Positions 18,080 to 26,578 of a DNA stretch of 56,249 nucleotides are shown here, piece after piece; positions within the stretch are counted from its first letter, which is position 1; every line of letters begins with the position of its first letter. The DNA lies in the NCBI GenBank assembly GCA_031406795.1, contig JANOHV010000134.1:1-56249 (forward strand), given 5' to 3'. A program made the translations under genes and the position numbers. The stretch is from DATDCY01 sp031406795 [NCBI: Candidatus Rokuibacteriota bacterium]. Its GTDB lineage: Bacteria > JAUVQV01. The notes beneath the pieces were generated by a model. The model did no database searches. It was not told the origin of the DNA and worked only from the letters and a program-made list of their open reading frames with translations.

Positions 18080-18128
18080 GAAGGCAGCCTTACGACAGCA
18101 GTATGGCTTTGGAGGGTAGGGACCGAAC

Positions 18129-18317
18129 ATGTCACTGACTAAGGAAAAGGTCATCGAACTCATCAAGGGGCTGCCGGACGACATCACTGTCGACGACATC
18201 ATGGACGAGTTGTACTTCAAGTCTCAGGTCGACGAGGGGCTTGCCCAGCTCGACCGCGGCGAGGGGATCCCCCACGAGGATGTGGAAAAGCGGATGTCGA
18301 AATGGCTCTCCCGCTAA
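18129..18317 (+). CDS. Small antitoxin of a RelE/ParE-type module
   Basis: 62 residues. Acidic in its centre, starting MSLTKEKVIELIKGLPDD and containing VDEGLAQLDRGEGIPHEDVEKRM. That last motif (E/D-G-x-x-x-x-x-G-x-x-x-x-H-E-x-V) is typical of short antitoxins paired with RelE/ParE toxins. It would bind and neutralise the toxin encoded just downstream, and probably autoregulates the operon. The reading frames overlap by 16 bases, as is usual in such modules. A strong ribosome-binding site, GGAGGGTAGGG, precedes the ATG. Confidence 0.8.
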   Translation: MSLTKEKVIELIKGLPDDITVDDIMDELYFKSQVDEGLAQLDRGEGIPHEDVEKRMSKWLSR

Positions 18318-18604
18318 GGTGGGCACCCAAGGCCGCTCACCAACTGCAGGCGATCGTCGAGTACATCGCCCAGGACTCCGAACGCTACGCGGCCATCTTC
18401 GCCCGTAGGGTCCTGCAGACCGTCAGAACGATCCCGGCCCACCCCGACGCCGGCCGTGTCGTTCCCGAGTACGGGGACAAGCACCTGCGGGAAAAGATCC
18501 ACCTTGGCTATCGGATCGTCTACCGCCTCACGCCGAACGCTGTCGAGATCGTTGCCATCTGCCACGGCGCCCGTTTGATCGAGAATGCGATGAGGGACCG
18601 GTAG
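18302..18604 (+). CDS. RelE/ParE family toxin
   Basis: 100 residues. The fold signature of the RelE/ParE superfamily is clear: W-x-x-x-A-x-x-x-L-x-x-I at the N-terminus (RWAPKAAHQLQAIVEYIA), the helix-turn IPAHPDAGRVVPEYGD, then REKIHLGYRIVYRL and the closing strand VEIVAICHGAR. The C-terminal beta-strand layout is ParE-like. RelE homologues cleave mRNA on the ribosome and ParE homologues poison gyrase; sequence alone does not settle which applies. The ATG lies 16 bases inside the antitoxin gene. Confidence 0.85.
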   Translation: MALPLRWAPKAAHQLQAIVEYIAQDSERYAAIFARRVLQTVRTIPAHPDAGRVVPEYGDKHLREKIHLGYRIVYRLTPNAVEIVAICHGARLIENAMRDR

Positions 18605-18721
18605 CCTGGGATGGGCGCCTTCCCGGGCAGGCCGCAGGCAACAAGGCTCGCCTCGCACGTGGACCCTTCTTGGCGGTCTGCCGAATCGCAACTTCCGACG
18701 AACCGCCTCGCCATCTCAATT

Positions 18722-18751
18722 CCCGGCATCCGGGCGGTCCCGGATGCCGGG
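18722..18751. terminator. Perfect 13-bp inverted repeat downstream of the toxin
   Basis: CCCGGCATCCGGG, four-base loop CGGT, CCCGGATGCCGGG. It lies 118 bases after the toxin stop. There is no T-run, so it is a candidate transcript-end or mRNA-stabilising hairpin rather than a canonical intrinsic terminator. Confidence 0.4.
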
Positions 18752-18794
18752 CGATGAGCATTGCGGTTACGGGGAAAGCCTGTCAATTGCCATG

Positions 18795-18924
18795 CCCTCG
18801 CGCCCGAGACGGGTCCGGATGCAAGGCGGAGCGTGAACCGACGAATGAGGCGGCCTAGTGGCCGCCGCAGTGAGGAGGGAATGCGACAACGCAGCAGCCG
18901 GGCCAATCACCCCGATCGGAATTC
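18795..18924. repeat. 3'-end palindromic repeat element, copy 1
   Basis: About 130 bp in tandem with the next copy. Shared core: GGTCCGGATGCAAGGC, then a central hairpin GGCGGCC-TAGT-GGCCGCC (18849-18866) followed by GCAGTGAGGAGG, then a CAACGCAGCAG segment. The element is related to 18925-19050, 47192-47356 and 36000-36047. Confidence 0.75.
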
Positions 18925-19050
18925 CCCTCGCGCCCGCAGGGGGTCTGTATGCAAGGCGGGCGCCGAACTGACGAATGAGGCGGCCTCGTGGCCGCCGCAG
19001 TGAGGAAGGAGGCGCCCAACGCCGCAGACAGGCCCGCTGCGGGTGCGAGG
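18925..19050. repeat. 3'-end palindromic repeat element, copy 2
   Basis: Tandem partner of copy 1 with a 130-bp period. Its ends are imperfect inverted repeats (CCTCGCGCCCGCAG at 18926 against CTGCGGGTGCGAGG ending at 19050). Central hairpin GGCGGCC-TCGT-GGCCGCC at 18979-18996. It ends four bases from the 3' end of the convergent tRNA gene. Confidence 0.75.
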
Positions 19051-19054
19051 GGGG

Positions 19055-19130
19055 TGGTGGAGATGAGGGGGATCGAACCCCTGACCTCTGCGTTGCGAAC
19101 GCAGCGCTCTCCCAGCTGAGCTACATCCCC
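19055..19130 (-). tRNA. tRNA-Ala (anticodon CGC)
   Basis: 76 nt with an encoded CCA end. On the minus strand the acceptor stem GGGGAUG pairs with CAUCUCC and includes the G3-U70 wobble pair that is the universal alanine identity element. The D arm has AGCUCAGCUGGGAGAGC, the anticodon stem CUGCG/CGCAG encloses UUCGCAA (anticodon CGC, reading GCG), and the T arm has GGUUCGAUCC. All parts of the cloverleaf are intact. Confidence 0.97.
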
Positions 19131-19236
19131 ACGGCTGCTGCCCGTACCGTCGCCCGAGCCATCGCCCGGGCCCATCGTCGCGAGCGGGATACTACCACAG
19201 GATCCGTCCCGCGGGAAAGACGTTTCCCGCCGGCGG

Positions 19237-20466
19237 TCACCTCCAGACTTCGAGCTCGATCCGGTTCTCCGCCGTCTCCTCGACGAAGAGCCGCAGATTG
19301 CCGAAGTCCATGCGCTTGACCTCCTCCGCGAAGGTCTCGGTCGAGGTGTAGACCGTGTAGTTCGGAAAGTTCGCCTGGCCGATGTACCGCGACAGGCGGG
19401 CCAGCGTCCGCTCGAAACGCGAGAGGTCCATCTTGCGCAGGTTGACGACCGCGAAGGTCACCGTGCGCGGCGGGATCTGGATCCTCAATCGCTCGAGTTC
19501 GGCCTTCAGATCGGGCAGGTTGACGCTGATGCGCTGGGCGACGCGGTACTCGGTGCCGAGAAAGTCCTCCTGCGACTCGAGCACCTTCGCGAGCTTCTCG
19601 ACCGGCATGGCCGACAGCAGGTTGGTCAGGCAGTCCGCAACCTTGAACGGGTCGTCGGGAAGCCAGACCCCCTGCGGCCTGAAGCAAACGTCGCCGTACG
19701 CTTCCTGTTGCAGAGTCACCCCGAGGGTGACGAGCGCTTCGCGCAATGCGATCTTGAGCGCCTTGCGCCGGGCGATCTCGGCGAGGCGCTCGAGCTCCTT
19801 CGGCAGATCAAAGCTCTCCTGAAAACTGGCCTTCCAGCCCTGATTGTCGTAGAAACCGCACAGCGGCACCGTCGATTCGACGGCGAAAATCGTCTCCTCC
19901 GCGGCCGGAACGGCTGCCGGGGCATCGGTCGGCAGCAGGCTCCGGATGCCGGCGAAGATCTCCGGCTCGCTCTTCTCCTCGAAGCCCATGAAGATCTTCT
20001 CGACCTGCCCCTTGAGGTTCACCGAGAGCACGGTCGGGAGAAAGCCCACGCCGAGGAGCTTGCTGATCTTGCCGTCCTCGTCGAAGATCAGCGGGTAGTT
20101 GATCTTGCGCTTCTCGAACTCCTCGAAGCGCCCGATGAAGGTGCGGATGCGCGCCAGGCCCAGGTCGCTGTCGGCGTTGATGCCGATGACCTCGAGCTTG
20201 TCGCCGCCGATCTGTTCCTGCAGGCGGATCAGGCTGGAGATCTCCTCGACGCAGGGCTTGCAGTAGATCGACCAGAACGCGAGAACCAGCACCTTCTTGC
20301 CGAGCAGGGCGCCGACGTCGATCTCCTCCCCGGTGAGCGACCGCCCCTTGAATGCCGGGACGACGTCGCCCTCCTTGACCGTGTTCAGATCGCGCACGCT
20401 CGCCGAAGCCGGCGCGATCGCGCAGAGAAACGCCGTCAGTGCCAGTCCTGCCGCGAATTTCTTCAT
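19237..20466 (-). CDS. Periplasmic TlpA/ResA-like thioredoxin-fold protein with extra C-terminal domain
   Basis: 409 residues from ATG 20466, which follows AGGGAGG. A signal peptide (1-22) is followed by a redoxin/TlpA domain (about 30-175) with the active-site motif C69-K-P-C72 in FWSIYCKPCVEEI. The remaining 230 residues are not a known catalytic domain to me; they contain a patterned segment with conserved hydrophobics up to the end (LRLFVEETAENRIELEVWR). TlpA-type proteins keep periplasmic cysteines reduced, for example during cytochrome c maturation, which would fit the many cytochromes nearby. The gene begins 19 bases after the dedA-like gene and is probably in the same operon. Confidence 0.8.
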   Translation of the reverse strand: MKKFAAGLALTAFLCAIAPASASVRDLNTVKEGDVVPAFKGRSLTGEEIDVGALLGKKVLVLAFWSIYCKPCVEEISSLIRLQEQIGGDKLEVIGINADSDLGLARIRTFIGRFEEFEKRKINYPLIFDEDGKISKLLGVGFLPTVLSVNLKGQVEKIFMGFEEKSEPEIFAGIRSLLPTDAPAAVPAAEETIFAVESTVPLCGFYDNQGWKASFQESFDLPKELERLAEIARRKALKIALREALVTLGVTLQQEAYGDVCFRPQGVWLPDDPFKVADCLTNLLSAMPVEKLAKVLESQEDFLGTEYRVAQRISVNLPDLKAELERLRIQIPPRTVTFAVVNLRKMDLSRFERTLARLSRYIGQANFPNYTVYTSTETFAEEVKRMDFGNLRLFVEETAENRIELEVWR

Positions 20467-20485
20467 GACTCTGCCCTCCCTGGGC

Positions 20486-21154
20486 TCATCCGATGAAAGC
20501 GCCTGACCCGCTTCGCGTCGCCCTGCGGCGATGACGCAGGAACTCGACAACTCCGGGCAACACGGAAACGACGATGATCACCATGATGACGAGCGTGAAG
20601 TTCCGCTTGACCATGGGGATGTTGCCGAACAGGTACCCGCCGACGACGAACAGCACGACCCAGACGATGCCGCCGACGATATTGTACAGCAGGAACCGGC
20701 CGTAGTTCATGCTGCCGATCCCCGCGACGAACGGCGCGAAGGTGCGGATGATCGGCATGAACCTGGCGATGATGATGGTCTTGCCGCCATGCTTTTCGTA
20801 GAACTTGTGCGTGCGATCCAGGTGCTCCTTGTTCAGGAAGCGGGTACCCGTCCCGTGGAAGACCTTGGGGCCGACCAGGTGCCCGATCCCGTAGTTCACC
20901 GTGTCCCCCGCGATCGCGGCGACGCTGAGCAGGCCGAGCAGCCAGCCGACTTCCAGGCTGGTGGTGGCGGCAAGCGCCCCCGCGGCGAAGAGCAGCGAAT
21001 CGCCGGGGAGAAAGGGCGTCACCACGAGGCCGGTTTCGCAAAAGACGATCAGGAACAGGATCAGATACGTCCAGAGCCCGTAGTCCCGGATGATCAGCTC
21101 CAAATGCTTGTCGAGATGGATGAAAATGCCGAACGCTTGCTGAAGAAGTTCCAT
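20486..21154 (-). CDS. DedA family membrane protein
   Basis: 222 residues, multi-pass inner membrane protein of the DedA (SNARE-associated/VTT) superfamily, whose members are proposed phospholipid flippases or transporters. Family motifs are visible: ETGLVVTPFLPGDSLLFAAG near residues 40-60, GDTVNYGIGHLVG near 85-97, FYEKHGGKTIIIARFMPIIRTFAPFVAGIGSM near 118-150, and NIVGGIVWVVLFVVGGYLFGNIP. Basic residues end the last helix. First gene of a two-gene unit with the TlpA-like protein. A good promoter is positioned upstream. Confidence 0.93.
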   Translation of the reverse strand: MELLQQAFGIFIHLDKHLELIIRDYGLWTYLILFLIVFCETGLVVTPFLPGDSLLFAAGALAATTSLEVGWLLGLLSVAAIAGDTVNYGIGHLVGPKVFHGTGTRFLNKEHLDRTHKFYEKHGGKTIIIARFMPIIRTFAPFVAGIGSMNYGRFLLYNIVGGIVWVVLFVVGGYLFGNIPMVKRNFTLVIMVIIVVSVLPGVVEFLRHRRRATRSGSGAFIG

Positions 21155-21189
21155 CGTCTCTCCGGGATTACCTTAACCTCGTGGACCGC

Positions 21190-21217
21190 ATTATAGCATC
21201 TGCGCACATGATGTCAC
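21190..21217 (-). promoter_or_regulatory. Extended -10 promoter of the dedA-like/tlpA-like operon
   Basis: Minus strand: -35 GTGACA (21217-21212), 16-bp spacer, and TG-C-TATAAT with a perfect -10 (21195-21190). It is 36 bases upstream of the start codon and overlaps the region where the divergent nucleotidase gene begins. Confidence 0.65.
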
Positions 21218-21240
21218 GATCAAGTACGCGCGGCCGGCTT

Positions 21241-21915
21241 GTGGATGCGGCCCGGCTCTGGTATCACGAACCGGTGCGCGACGACCCGGAGTGGCTCTTC
21301 GACCTCGACAATACGCTCTATCCGCCCGAGAACGGGCTGTTCGGCGCGGTGGATGCGCGCATCAACCAGTTTCTCGCGACTCATCTGGGTGTCAGCGGCC
21401 CGGCCGCGGACGAGATGCGCCGGCGCTACCACGACCGGTACGGCATCACGCTGGTCGGCCTGATGGAGGAGCACGGCACCGAGCCGCACCACTACCTGGA
21501 TTTCGTCCACCACGTTCCCGTGGGCGCCTATCTCGAGCCCGACCCGGGGCTGCGGGAGCTGGTCGGCGGCTTGCCCGGCCGCCGTTCAATCTTCACGAAC
21601 GGCTCGCGCCGGCACGCGCTGGCGGTGCTCTCGGCGCTCGACATCGAGGGGCTCTTCGAGGAGATCTTCGACATCGTCGCGCTCGGTTTCCGGCCCAAAC
21701 CGGACCCCGCGACGTACCGGACGGTGCTCGAGCGGCTGGGCGTCCCCGCCTCCCGGGCGATCCTGCTGGACGATCTGCCGCGAAACCTGGCGCCGGCCCG
21801 GGAGATCGGCATGCGCACGGTGCTCGTCGGGGCGCCGGATCCCTCGCCGTCCGCCGACTTCTCGATCCGGACGATCCACGACCTGCCGTCGATTCTCCCG
21901 CACCTTCTGGCCTGA
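21241..21915 (+). CDS. HAD-superfamily pyrimidine 5'-nucleotidase-like phosphatase
   Basis: About 224 residues if started at GTG 21241. Other in-frame starts at 21181, 21208 and 21274 exist and none has a clear ribosome-binding site; homology begins at WLFDLDNTLYPP. HAD motif I is that DLDNTLY (nucleophile and acid/base aspartates), motif II is FTNGSRRHA, the Lys of motif III lies in FRPKPDPATY, and motif IV is ILLDDLPRNL. The cap region and motifs match the pyrimidine 5'-nucleotidase (SDT1-like) subgroup, which dephosphorylates UMP/CMP or similar phosphate esters. Cytoplasmic, monocistronic, divergent from the dedA-like gene. Confidence 0.85.
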   Translation: MDAARLWYHEPVRDDPEWLFDLDNTLYPPENGLFGAVDARINQFLATHLGVSGPAADEMRRRYHDRYGITLVGLMEEHGTEPHHYLDFVHHVPVGAYLEPDPGLRELVGGLPGRRSIFTNGSRRHALAVLSALDIEGLFEEIFDIVALGFRPKPDPATYRTVLERLGVPASRAILLDDLPRNLAPAREIGMRTVLVGAPDPSPSADFSIRTIHDLPSILPHLLA

Positions 21916-21940
21916 AGCGTTCCCGTGCCGGCCGTTGCGG

Positions 21941-24900
21941 TCACTTTCCCTCGGGGAAGTGATAGTTCTTGTAGTGCTCGAGCAGCGACTCGCCGTGGCA
22001 CTCCGCGCACAACGTCCGATCGAGGGCGTTGCCGCGAACGCGCAGGAAACTGTTCGTGACGTCCCCCTCGACCGGCATGCCGGTGCCGGAATTGCTGACG
22101 TCCGCCTCCCAGCGGTGCACGTCGTGGCAGGAGATGCAGGAGAGATACCCGCTGTCCGTCTGCGTGCCATCGTCCGCGAAGACCGGGATTCCGGCCGGAC
22201 CGGCGGCGGCCCTGCGGGTGATGGTGAACTTGCGCGGCAGCAGGCCCTGGCCCGGGTAATTCACCAGGTGGGCCTCCGTGCGGGGCGGCACGTGCGCCCC
22301 CAGATCGTTGCCCGCCCGATGACAGCTGGTGCAGGTCCGACTGCTCTCGTCGCGACCTGCGCCGAAGCCGCGATTCCACAGCACCCGGGCCTCGGGCGCC
22401 CGGTGCATGGCGTGACAGGCCCCGCAGACCCCGCTCGCCTCCGCGTTCTTCCCGTCGCGGTTCACGGCCGCCGGCGCCGTCACCCGAAGGTCGTGGTCCG
22501 AGCCGACGACCATGGACTTCTCGGCGTGGCAGGGGAAGCACAGCGGGGCGTAGCCGTCGGCCCCCTGCCGCAGGAAACTCGTCGCCGACTTCGAGGTCGC
22601 CCCGGAGCCGCCGGCCGGCGTCCAGCGGTGCGGGTCGTGGCACGTCGCGCAGGCGATCCTCCCGCCGGCCTGACGCTTGCCGGCGAGCCCGTACAACGGC
22701 AGGTCCGGACCGAAGTCCTGCCCCGGGCTCACGCCGACCGGGTGCCCGCGCTCACCGACGGTCGTGCCCGAGGCGATCTTTCCGGCCGCGTGGCAGACTT
22801 CGCACGGATCGGTCCCCGGCGCGGGCTTCGCACCCGGTTTCTGCGGTTGCGGCGGGGTGGCGGCCAGCGGTTGCGGCCCGTGGACGCGGTGGCAAGGGTC
22901 ACAGACCCCGGAACGCAGGGCGCCGGGTGAAGCGGACGCACCGCCCTTCGGACCCGTCTGCGTCAGATCGTGGGGTGTCCCCGCGACAGCGGCATGCGCG
23001 GGGTGACAGCCGGCGCACAGATCCGCCGATCCGCCCGCCGGACGCACCAGAAATTTCGTCGCGGCGCTCCCCGACCCGGACGCCCCGCGGTCGGCCGGGT
23101 CGGCCGGGTTCCAGCGGTGCGGGTCGTGGCAGCCGCCGCAACCCACGCTTCTGGCCCCCTTGACGCCGGCCACGGGTGACATGGGATGAAAGCGCTCGGC
23201 AACCACGGCGCCGTCCGCAGCGCCGCCCGAGCGATGACAGACGCCGCAAAAATCCCCGAGATCGGCCGCGGCGCGATCACCGCCGCCGCGCGCCGCCGGC
23301 CAACTCGCGACCGCAAGAGGATCGTGCACGCTGTGGCAGGGCCCGCACGTCGTCCCCTGGGTCTTCGCCAGATCATGGGGGGTTCCGGCGACCACGGCCT
23401 GCGCGGCGTGGCACCCAACGCACAGATCCTTGCCGCCGCCGCCAAGGCTTTCGCGCAGAAATCGGCCGTCCGGCCCGCCGCGATGGACATCGTGGCAGGT
23501 GGCGCACGTGATCACCCCCTGGCGATACCGCCGGCCGTCGCTCCAGAACAGCGGCAGACCCGCCGTCCCCCGGCCAGGGGGGGGCGCCATCCCCAGCGGG
23601 TGGTTCGTGGCGCCGCCGAAAGGCGCGCCGGCCGCGCCGGCCCCGTGGCAGGCGGCGCAGAGCCGCTCGATTGCGCTCTGACCCTCGACGGGCTCGCCGA
23701 GCGGGATGCGCCACCCGTGCTCTCCGTGACAACCGCCGCAGAGTCCCCCGACCGCCGATGCCCCCTTGGCGCTCTGCGGCGCGCGGGCCGAGCTGTGCGG
23801 CGTAGACGCGATCGACGCTTCCCTCGTGTGGCAGAGCAGGCAAGAATAGGACTCGCGCGGAATCACCAGACCCGGGGTCGCGGGGCGTCCCCGGTGGGCG
23901 CGGTGACAGGTCGTGCAGGTGAGCTCGCCCCCCGGGCCCGTCGTCCCGCCGGCCTTGATGAACGACGCGTCGACGCGCGCCCGCCGCGGCTTCACCGAAA
24001 TCGGGTGAGCCCCGAGGGCGGCGGTCTCGGGGTCGAGCGAATTCTGCGCCGGGTGGCAGTAGAGACAGAGCGCCTCCCGGGTCGTCACCAGCTGCGGCGT
24101 GCCGACCCGGCCCGCGTGGGCGCGATGGCAGGAGAGGCAGGTGATGCGCCCCCCGGGTGCGAAGAAGGCCCCGGATTTCGCCAGGCGCGCGCCCTGGGCC
24201 CGCTCGTCCTTCGCGACACCCACCTCCACCGGATGATTCCACGCCTCGCCTTTGCCCGGACCCGCGACGTCGGCGTGACAGCGCCGGCAGATCGTGTCGG
24301 GCTCCGCCCACGTCGCGGCCAGCAACCCCCGGCGGGCTCCCGGCTTCTCGGCGTTGTGCATCCGGTGACAGGATAGGCAATTCGCCTGCTCGGCAGACAC
24401 CGGGTGATTGGCCTCGGACTTCCCGGACGAGAAGTTCTTCTCATGGCACTGGCGGCACAGACGCCCCTCCAGCGCGCTTTTTTCCAGCATCATTCGCCCG
24501 CCGGCCGTCTTGTGGACCTTGTGACACCCGAGGCAGGGCGGGCCGCTCTTGCCGGTGACGTGCGTGGTCAGGCCGGGACCCCGCCCGGCGCGACTGGGGT
24601 TATCGCCGTGACACGGCCCGCAGAGGCTCTCTGCGCTGGCCGCGCGGATCAGGCCCTCCCCCTGCGCCCGGTGCACCGCGTGACAGCCGCCGCAATCCTG
24701 CGGCAGGCCCTTCTCCGCGGCGACCGCCGGGTGCTCGCCCGAGTCGCCCGCGCGCCGTCCCGGGTGGCAGGTCGCGCAGAACGCGTAGCTGCCCTGCGGA
24801 TAGCGCATGAACGGCCGGACGTTCGCCGCCTGCACGTGGGGCGTGTGGCAGGAGCCGCAGGTGACCTTCCCCGCGGCAGGATGGTGACGGCCGCTCCAGA

Positions 24901-25207
24901 GATTCCGCCGGCCATCGCTGACGATGCCGTTGTGGCAGCTGTAGCAGATCCCCGCGTCCCCCGCGCCGGGGCCGCCGGGCGGTTTGAAAACGATCAGCCC
25001 GGCAGCGGCGGCCGGCGCCTTGTCGAGGTGACAGACGCCGCAGCGGCGCGGCAGGATGCTCTCGAGCGCGGATGCCGCCGGCTGGCCCGGAGCGCCGCGG
25101 CCGCCCGGGGGGGGCGTGGGGGCAGACGCACCGGTCTCCAGGCCGCGCGCGGGCAGGCCCACCAGCAGGATCAGCAGCGCCGCGAGCGCTGCGCGGCGGA
25201 TCGGCAC
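21941..25207 (-). CDS. 30-heme c-type cytochrome
   Basis: 1088 residues from GTG 25207, chosen because GGAG stands just upstream and a compact signal peptide follows; TTG at 25237 is an alternative. I count 30 CXXCH heme-binding motifs, evenly spread from residue about 55 to the C-terminus. The recurrent pattern CxxCHDxHRW/CxxCHxxHxx resembles doubled-CXXCH and cytochrome c3/c7-like modules arranged in tandem. There is no transmembrane segment after the signal, so it is periplasmic or exported. Sequence between motifs is Pro/Gly/Ala-rich and short, as in wire-like cytochromes. Last gene of the electron-transfer locus, after a 156-base gap containing a GCGGGC-GAA-GCCCGC hairpin at 25221-25235. 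It probably stores or conducts electrons across the periplasm or to the outside. Confidence 0.93.
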   Translation of the reverse strand: MPIRRAALAALLILLVGLPARGLETGASAPTPPPGGRGAPGQPAASALESILPRRCGVCHLDKAPAAAAGLIVFKPPGGPGAGDAGICYSCHNGIVSDGRRNLWSGRHHPAAGKVTCGSCHTPHVQAANVRPFMRYPQGSYAFCATCHPGRRAGDSGEHPAVAAEKGLPQDCGGCHAVHRAQGEGLIRAASAESLCGPCHGDNPSRAGRGPGLTTHVTGKSGPPCLGCHKVHKTAGGRMMLEKSALEGRLCRQCHEKNFSSGKSEANHPVSAEQANCLSCHRMHNAEKPGARRGLLAATWAEPDTICRRCHADVAGPGKGEAWNHPVEVGVAKDERAQGARLAKSGAFFAPGGRITCLSCHRAHAGRVGTPQLVTTREALCLYCHPAQNSLDPETAALGAHPISVKPRRARVDASFIKAGGTTGPGGELTCTTCHRAHRGRPATPGLVIPRESYSCLLCHTREASIASTPHSSARAPQSAKGASAVGGLCGGCHGEHGWRIPLGEPVEGQSAIERLCAACHGAGAAGAPFGGATNHPLGMAPPPGRGTAGLPLFWSDGRRYRQGVITCATCHDVHRGGPDGRFLRESLGGGGKDLCVGCHAAQAVVAGTPHDLAKTQGTTCGPCHSVHDPLAVASWPAARGGGDRAAADLGDFCGVCHRSGGAADGAVVAERFHPMSPVAGVKGARSVGCGGCHDPHRWNPADPADRGASGSGSAATKFLVRPAGGSADLCAGCHPAHAAVAGTPHDLTQTGPKGGASASPGALRSGVCDPCHRVHGPQPLAATPPQPQKPGAKPAPGTDPCEVCHAAGKIASGTTVGERGHPVGVSPGQDFGPDLPLYGLAGKRQAGGRIACATCHDPHRWTPAGGSGATSKSATSFLRQGADGYAPLCFPCHAEKSMVVGSDHDLRVTAPAAVNRDGKNAEASGVCGACHAMHRAPEARVLWNRGFGAGRDESSRTCTSCHRAGNDLGAHVPPRTEAHLVNYPGQGLLPRKFTITRRAAAGPAGIPVFADDGTQTDSGYLSCISCHDVHRWEADVSNSGTGMPVEGDVTNSFLRVRGNALDRTLCAECHGESLLEHYKNYHFPEGK

Positions 25208-25363
25208 CCTACTCCAGAGCGCGGGCGAAGCCCGCAAGACAATGGAGGCTTCTGCATGAGCACACCGGCAGTGCTCGCCTGCTGATCGGCATGGAGGTCT
25301 GTCTCACCGAGAGATGATGATCGTTCTCGCGCAGAGCACAAATGCTGCAAAGAAATGCCATGC

Positions 25364-25564
25364 CTACTCCACGGGGCGCTTGAACAGGTAAAAGGCCCCG
25401 AGGACCTCTCCCTGGGCGCTCGTGAAGGGCGTGCTGCCGACGAGTTCCCAGCCGTCCTCGCCCGCCTTGTTCATCTTCATCAGATTGACTCCCGCCTTCG
25501 GACGTCCGCCGAAAATCTCGGGGTTGGACTCGTAGAGCTGCCCATATTCCCACTTCTTCGCCAT
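25364..25564 (-). CDS. Small DUF4177-like protein
   Basis: 66 residues. Sequence KKWEYGQLYES...NKAGEDGWELVGSTPF...AFYLFKRPVE matches the pattern of the DUF4177 family: W-E-Y near the N-terminus, GxEGWELV in the middle and a final FKR strand. No signal peptide, so probably cytoplasmic. A strong GGGAGGAATCG ribosome-binding site precedes the ATG. It sits between the NHL-protein gene and the 30-heme cytochrome gene on the same strand. Role unknown. Confidence 0.75.
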   Translation of the reverse strand: MAKKWEYGQLYESNPEIFGGRPKAGVNLMKMNKAGEDGWELVGSTPFTSAQGEVLGAFYLFKRPVE

Positions 25565-25629
25565 CGATTCCTCCCAACCCTGTTGTCGTGCTCGTGGGGA
25601 CGGGTTTCACCCCGGCCCCCGACCACCAG

Positions 25630-26565
25630 TCAGCGCGCGCCGAACTCCCAGGCGCTCACGCGGCCGGCGCCCATCTCTACGATGTATGCGGTGCTGCCGC
25701 GGACGGCCACCCCCGTCGGGCTCTCCAGGGCAAGAGGCCGCCCCTCCTCGCACAACACCCCCTGGTAGCCACCCTGAGAGTCGAAGATCTGCAGCGACCC
25801 GAAATAGGCGTCGGAAACGAGCACGCGATCACCCTCGAGGATCGCCAGCCCGGCCGGCCGGAAGAGGGTTCCCTCCGTCGCGCCGAATTCGCCGATGGCC
25901 GCCAGGGGGTCCCCCTTCGGCGTGAACGCGAGAATCCGGCTGTTGAGCGAGTCGGTCACCAGGATCCGGTCGAGGCTGTCCTGAACGATGCGGAAGGGCG
26001 CGCGAAACTGCGTCGCATTGTCGCCGAGCCCGCCCCAGGAGGCCTGCTTCGCGCCATCCAGCGAGAACACCCTCACCCGGTGGGCGCGATTGTCCGCGAC
26101 GAAGCAGCGCCCGCGCGAGATCAGGATCCCCGTGGGACTCGAATTCTCTCCCGGGTCGCCGGCCGGAAATTCGCGCGCCTGCTTGCCCTTGAGATCGATG
26201 GCGACGATGCGTCCATCGCCGGAGGCGGCCAGAAAGAGCTGGTCGGCGCCACCGAAGCCGATTCCGAGCCACGAAGCGCCCTCCGGCCCGGGAAGCGGGA
26301 TCGTCCCGATGCTGCGCCCTTGCAGATCGAGCACGGCAACCCGCCCGTTGAGGTCGTCCAGCACGTACAGGCGCTCGCCGGCGAGCACCAGGTCGGCCGG
26401 TTGACGGAAGGCGACCTTGCCGGCTTCGCGCACCGAGAAGACCCGGCGCGCGGGAATGCACGCCCCCGCAGCCTCCTCGGGAGCGGCTGCGGCAAGCAGC
26501 GCCGCGAGCACGGCGAACAGAACCGGCGTCAGCTTCGGCAGGGGGCCACCACGGCGGGAACGCAC
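25630..26565 (-). CDS. Secreted NHL-repeat beta-propeller protein
   Basis: 311 residues from GTG 26565, 13 bases after the preceding gene's stop and preceded by GAGGG. A hydrophobic signal sequence (about residues 12-32) leads into six NHL-type blades, e.g. FRQPADLVLAGERLYVLDDLNGRVAVLD and FRAPFRIVQDSLDRILVTDSLNSRILAFTPKG, so the whole mature protein is one six-bladed propeller. Periplasmic or extracellular. NHL proteins often accompany multiheme cytochromes in Geobacter-type genomes and may act as a scaffold. It sits between the triheme cytochrome and the DUF4177-like gene. Confidence 0.85.
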   Translation of the reverse strand: MRSRRGGPLPKLTPVLFAVLAALLAAAAPEEAAGACIPARRVFSVREAGKVAFRQPADLVLAGERLYVLDDLNGRVAVLDLQGRSIGTIPLPGPEGASWLGIGFGGADQLFLAASGDGRIVAIDLKGKQAREFPAGDPGENSSPTGILISRGRCFVADNRAHRVRVFSLDGAKQASWGGLGDNATQFRAPFRIVQDSLDRILVTDSLNSRILAFTPKGDPLAAIGEFGATEGTLFRPAGLAILEGDRVLVSDAYFGSLQIFDSQGGYQGVLCEEGRPLALESPTGVAVRGSTAYIVEMGAGRVSAWEFGAR

Positions 26566-26578
26566 ACGGCCCTCGCGC

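Larger units (their letters stand above)
18605..19054. other. 450-bp gene-free stretch with palindromes
   Basis: Between the toxin gene and the converging tRNA gene. It holds a perfect 13-bp hairpin (18722-18751) and two tandem copies of a palindromic element (18795-19050). I see no coding potential that is not a by-product of these repeats or the tRNA. Confidence 0.75.

Noticed and set aside
16913-18220. 435-codon minus-strand frame across the GHKL ATPase and the toxin-antitoxin promoter region
   Set aside because: It is antisense to the GHKL gene with its N, G1 and G2 boxes, and shows no domain.
18855-19175. Minus-strand frame reading ...VAQLGERCVRNAEVRGSIPLIST...
   Set aside because: This is the translation of the tRNA-Ala gene and its flanks, a well-known spurious protein.
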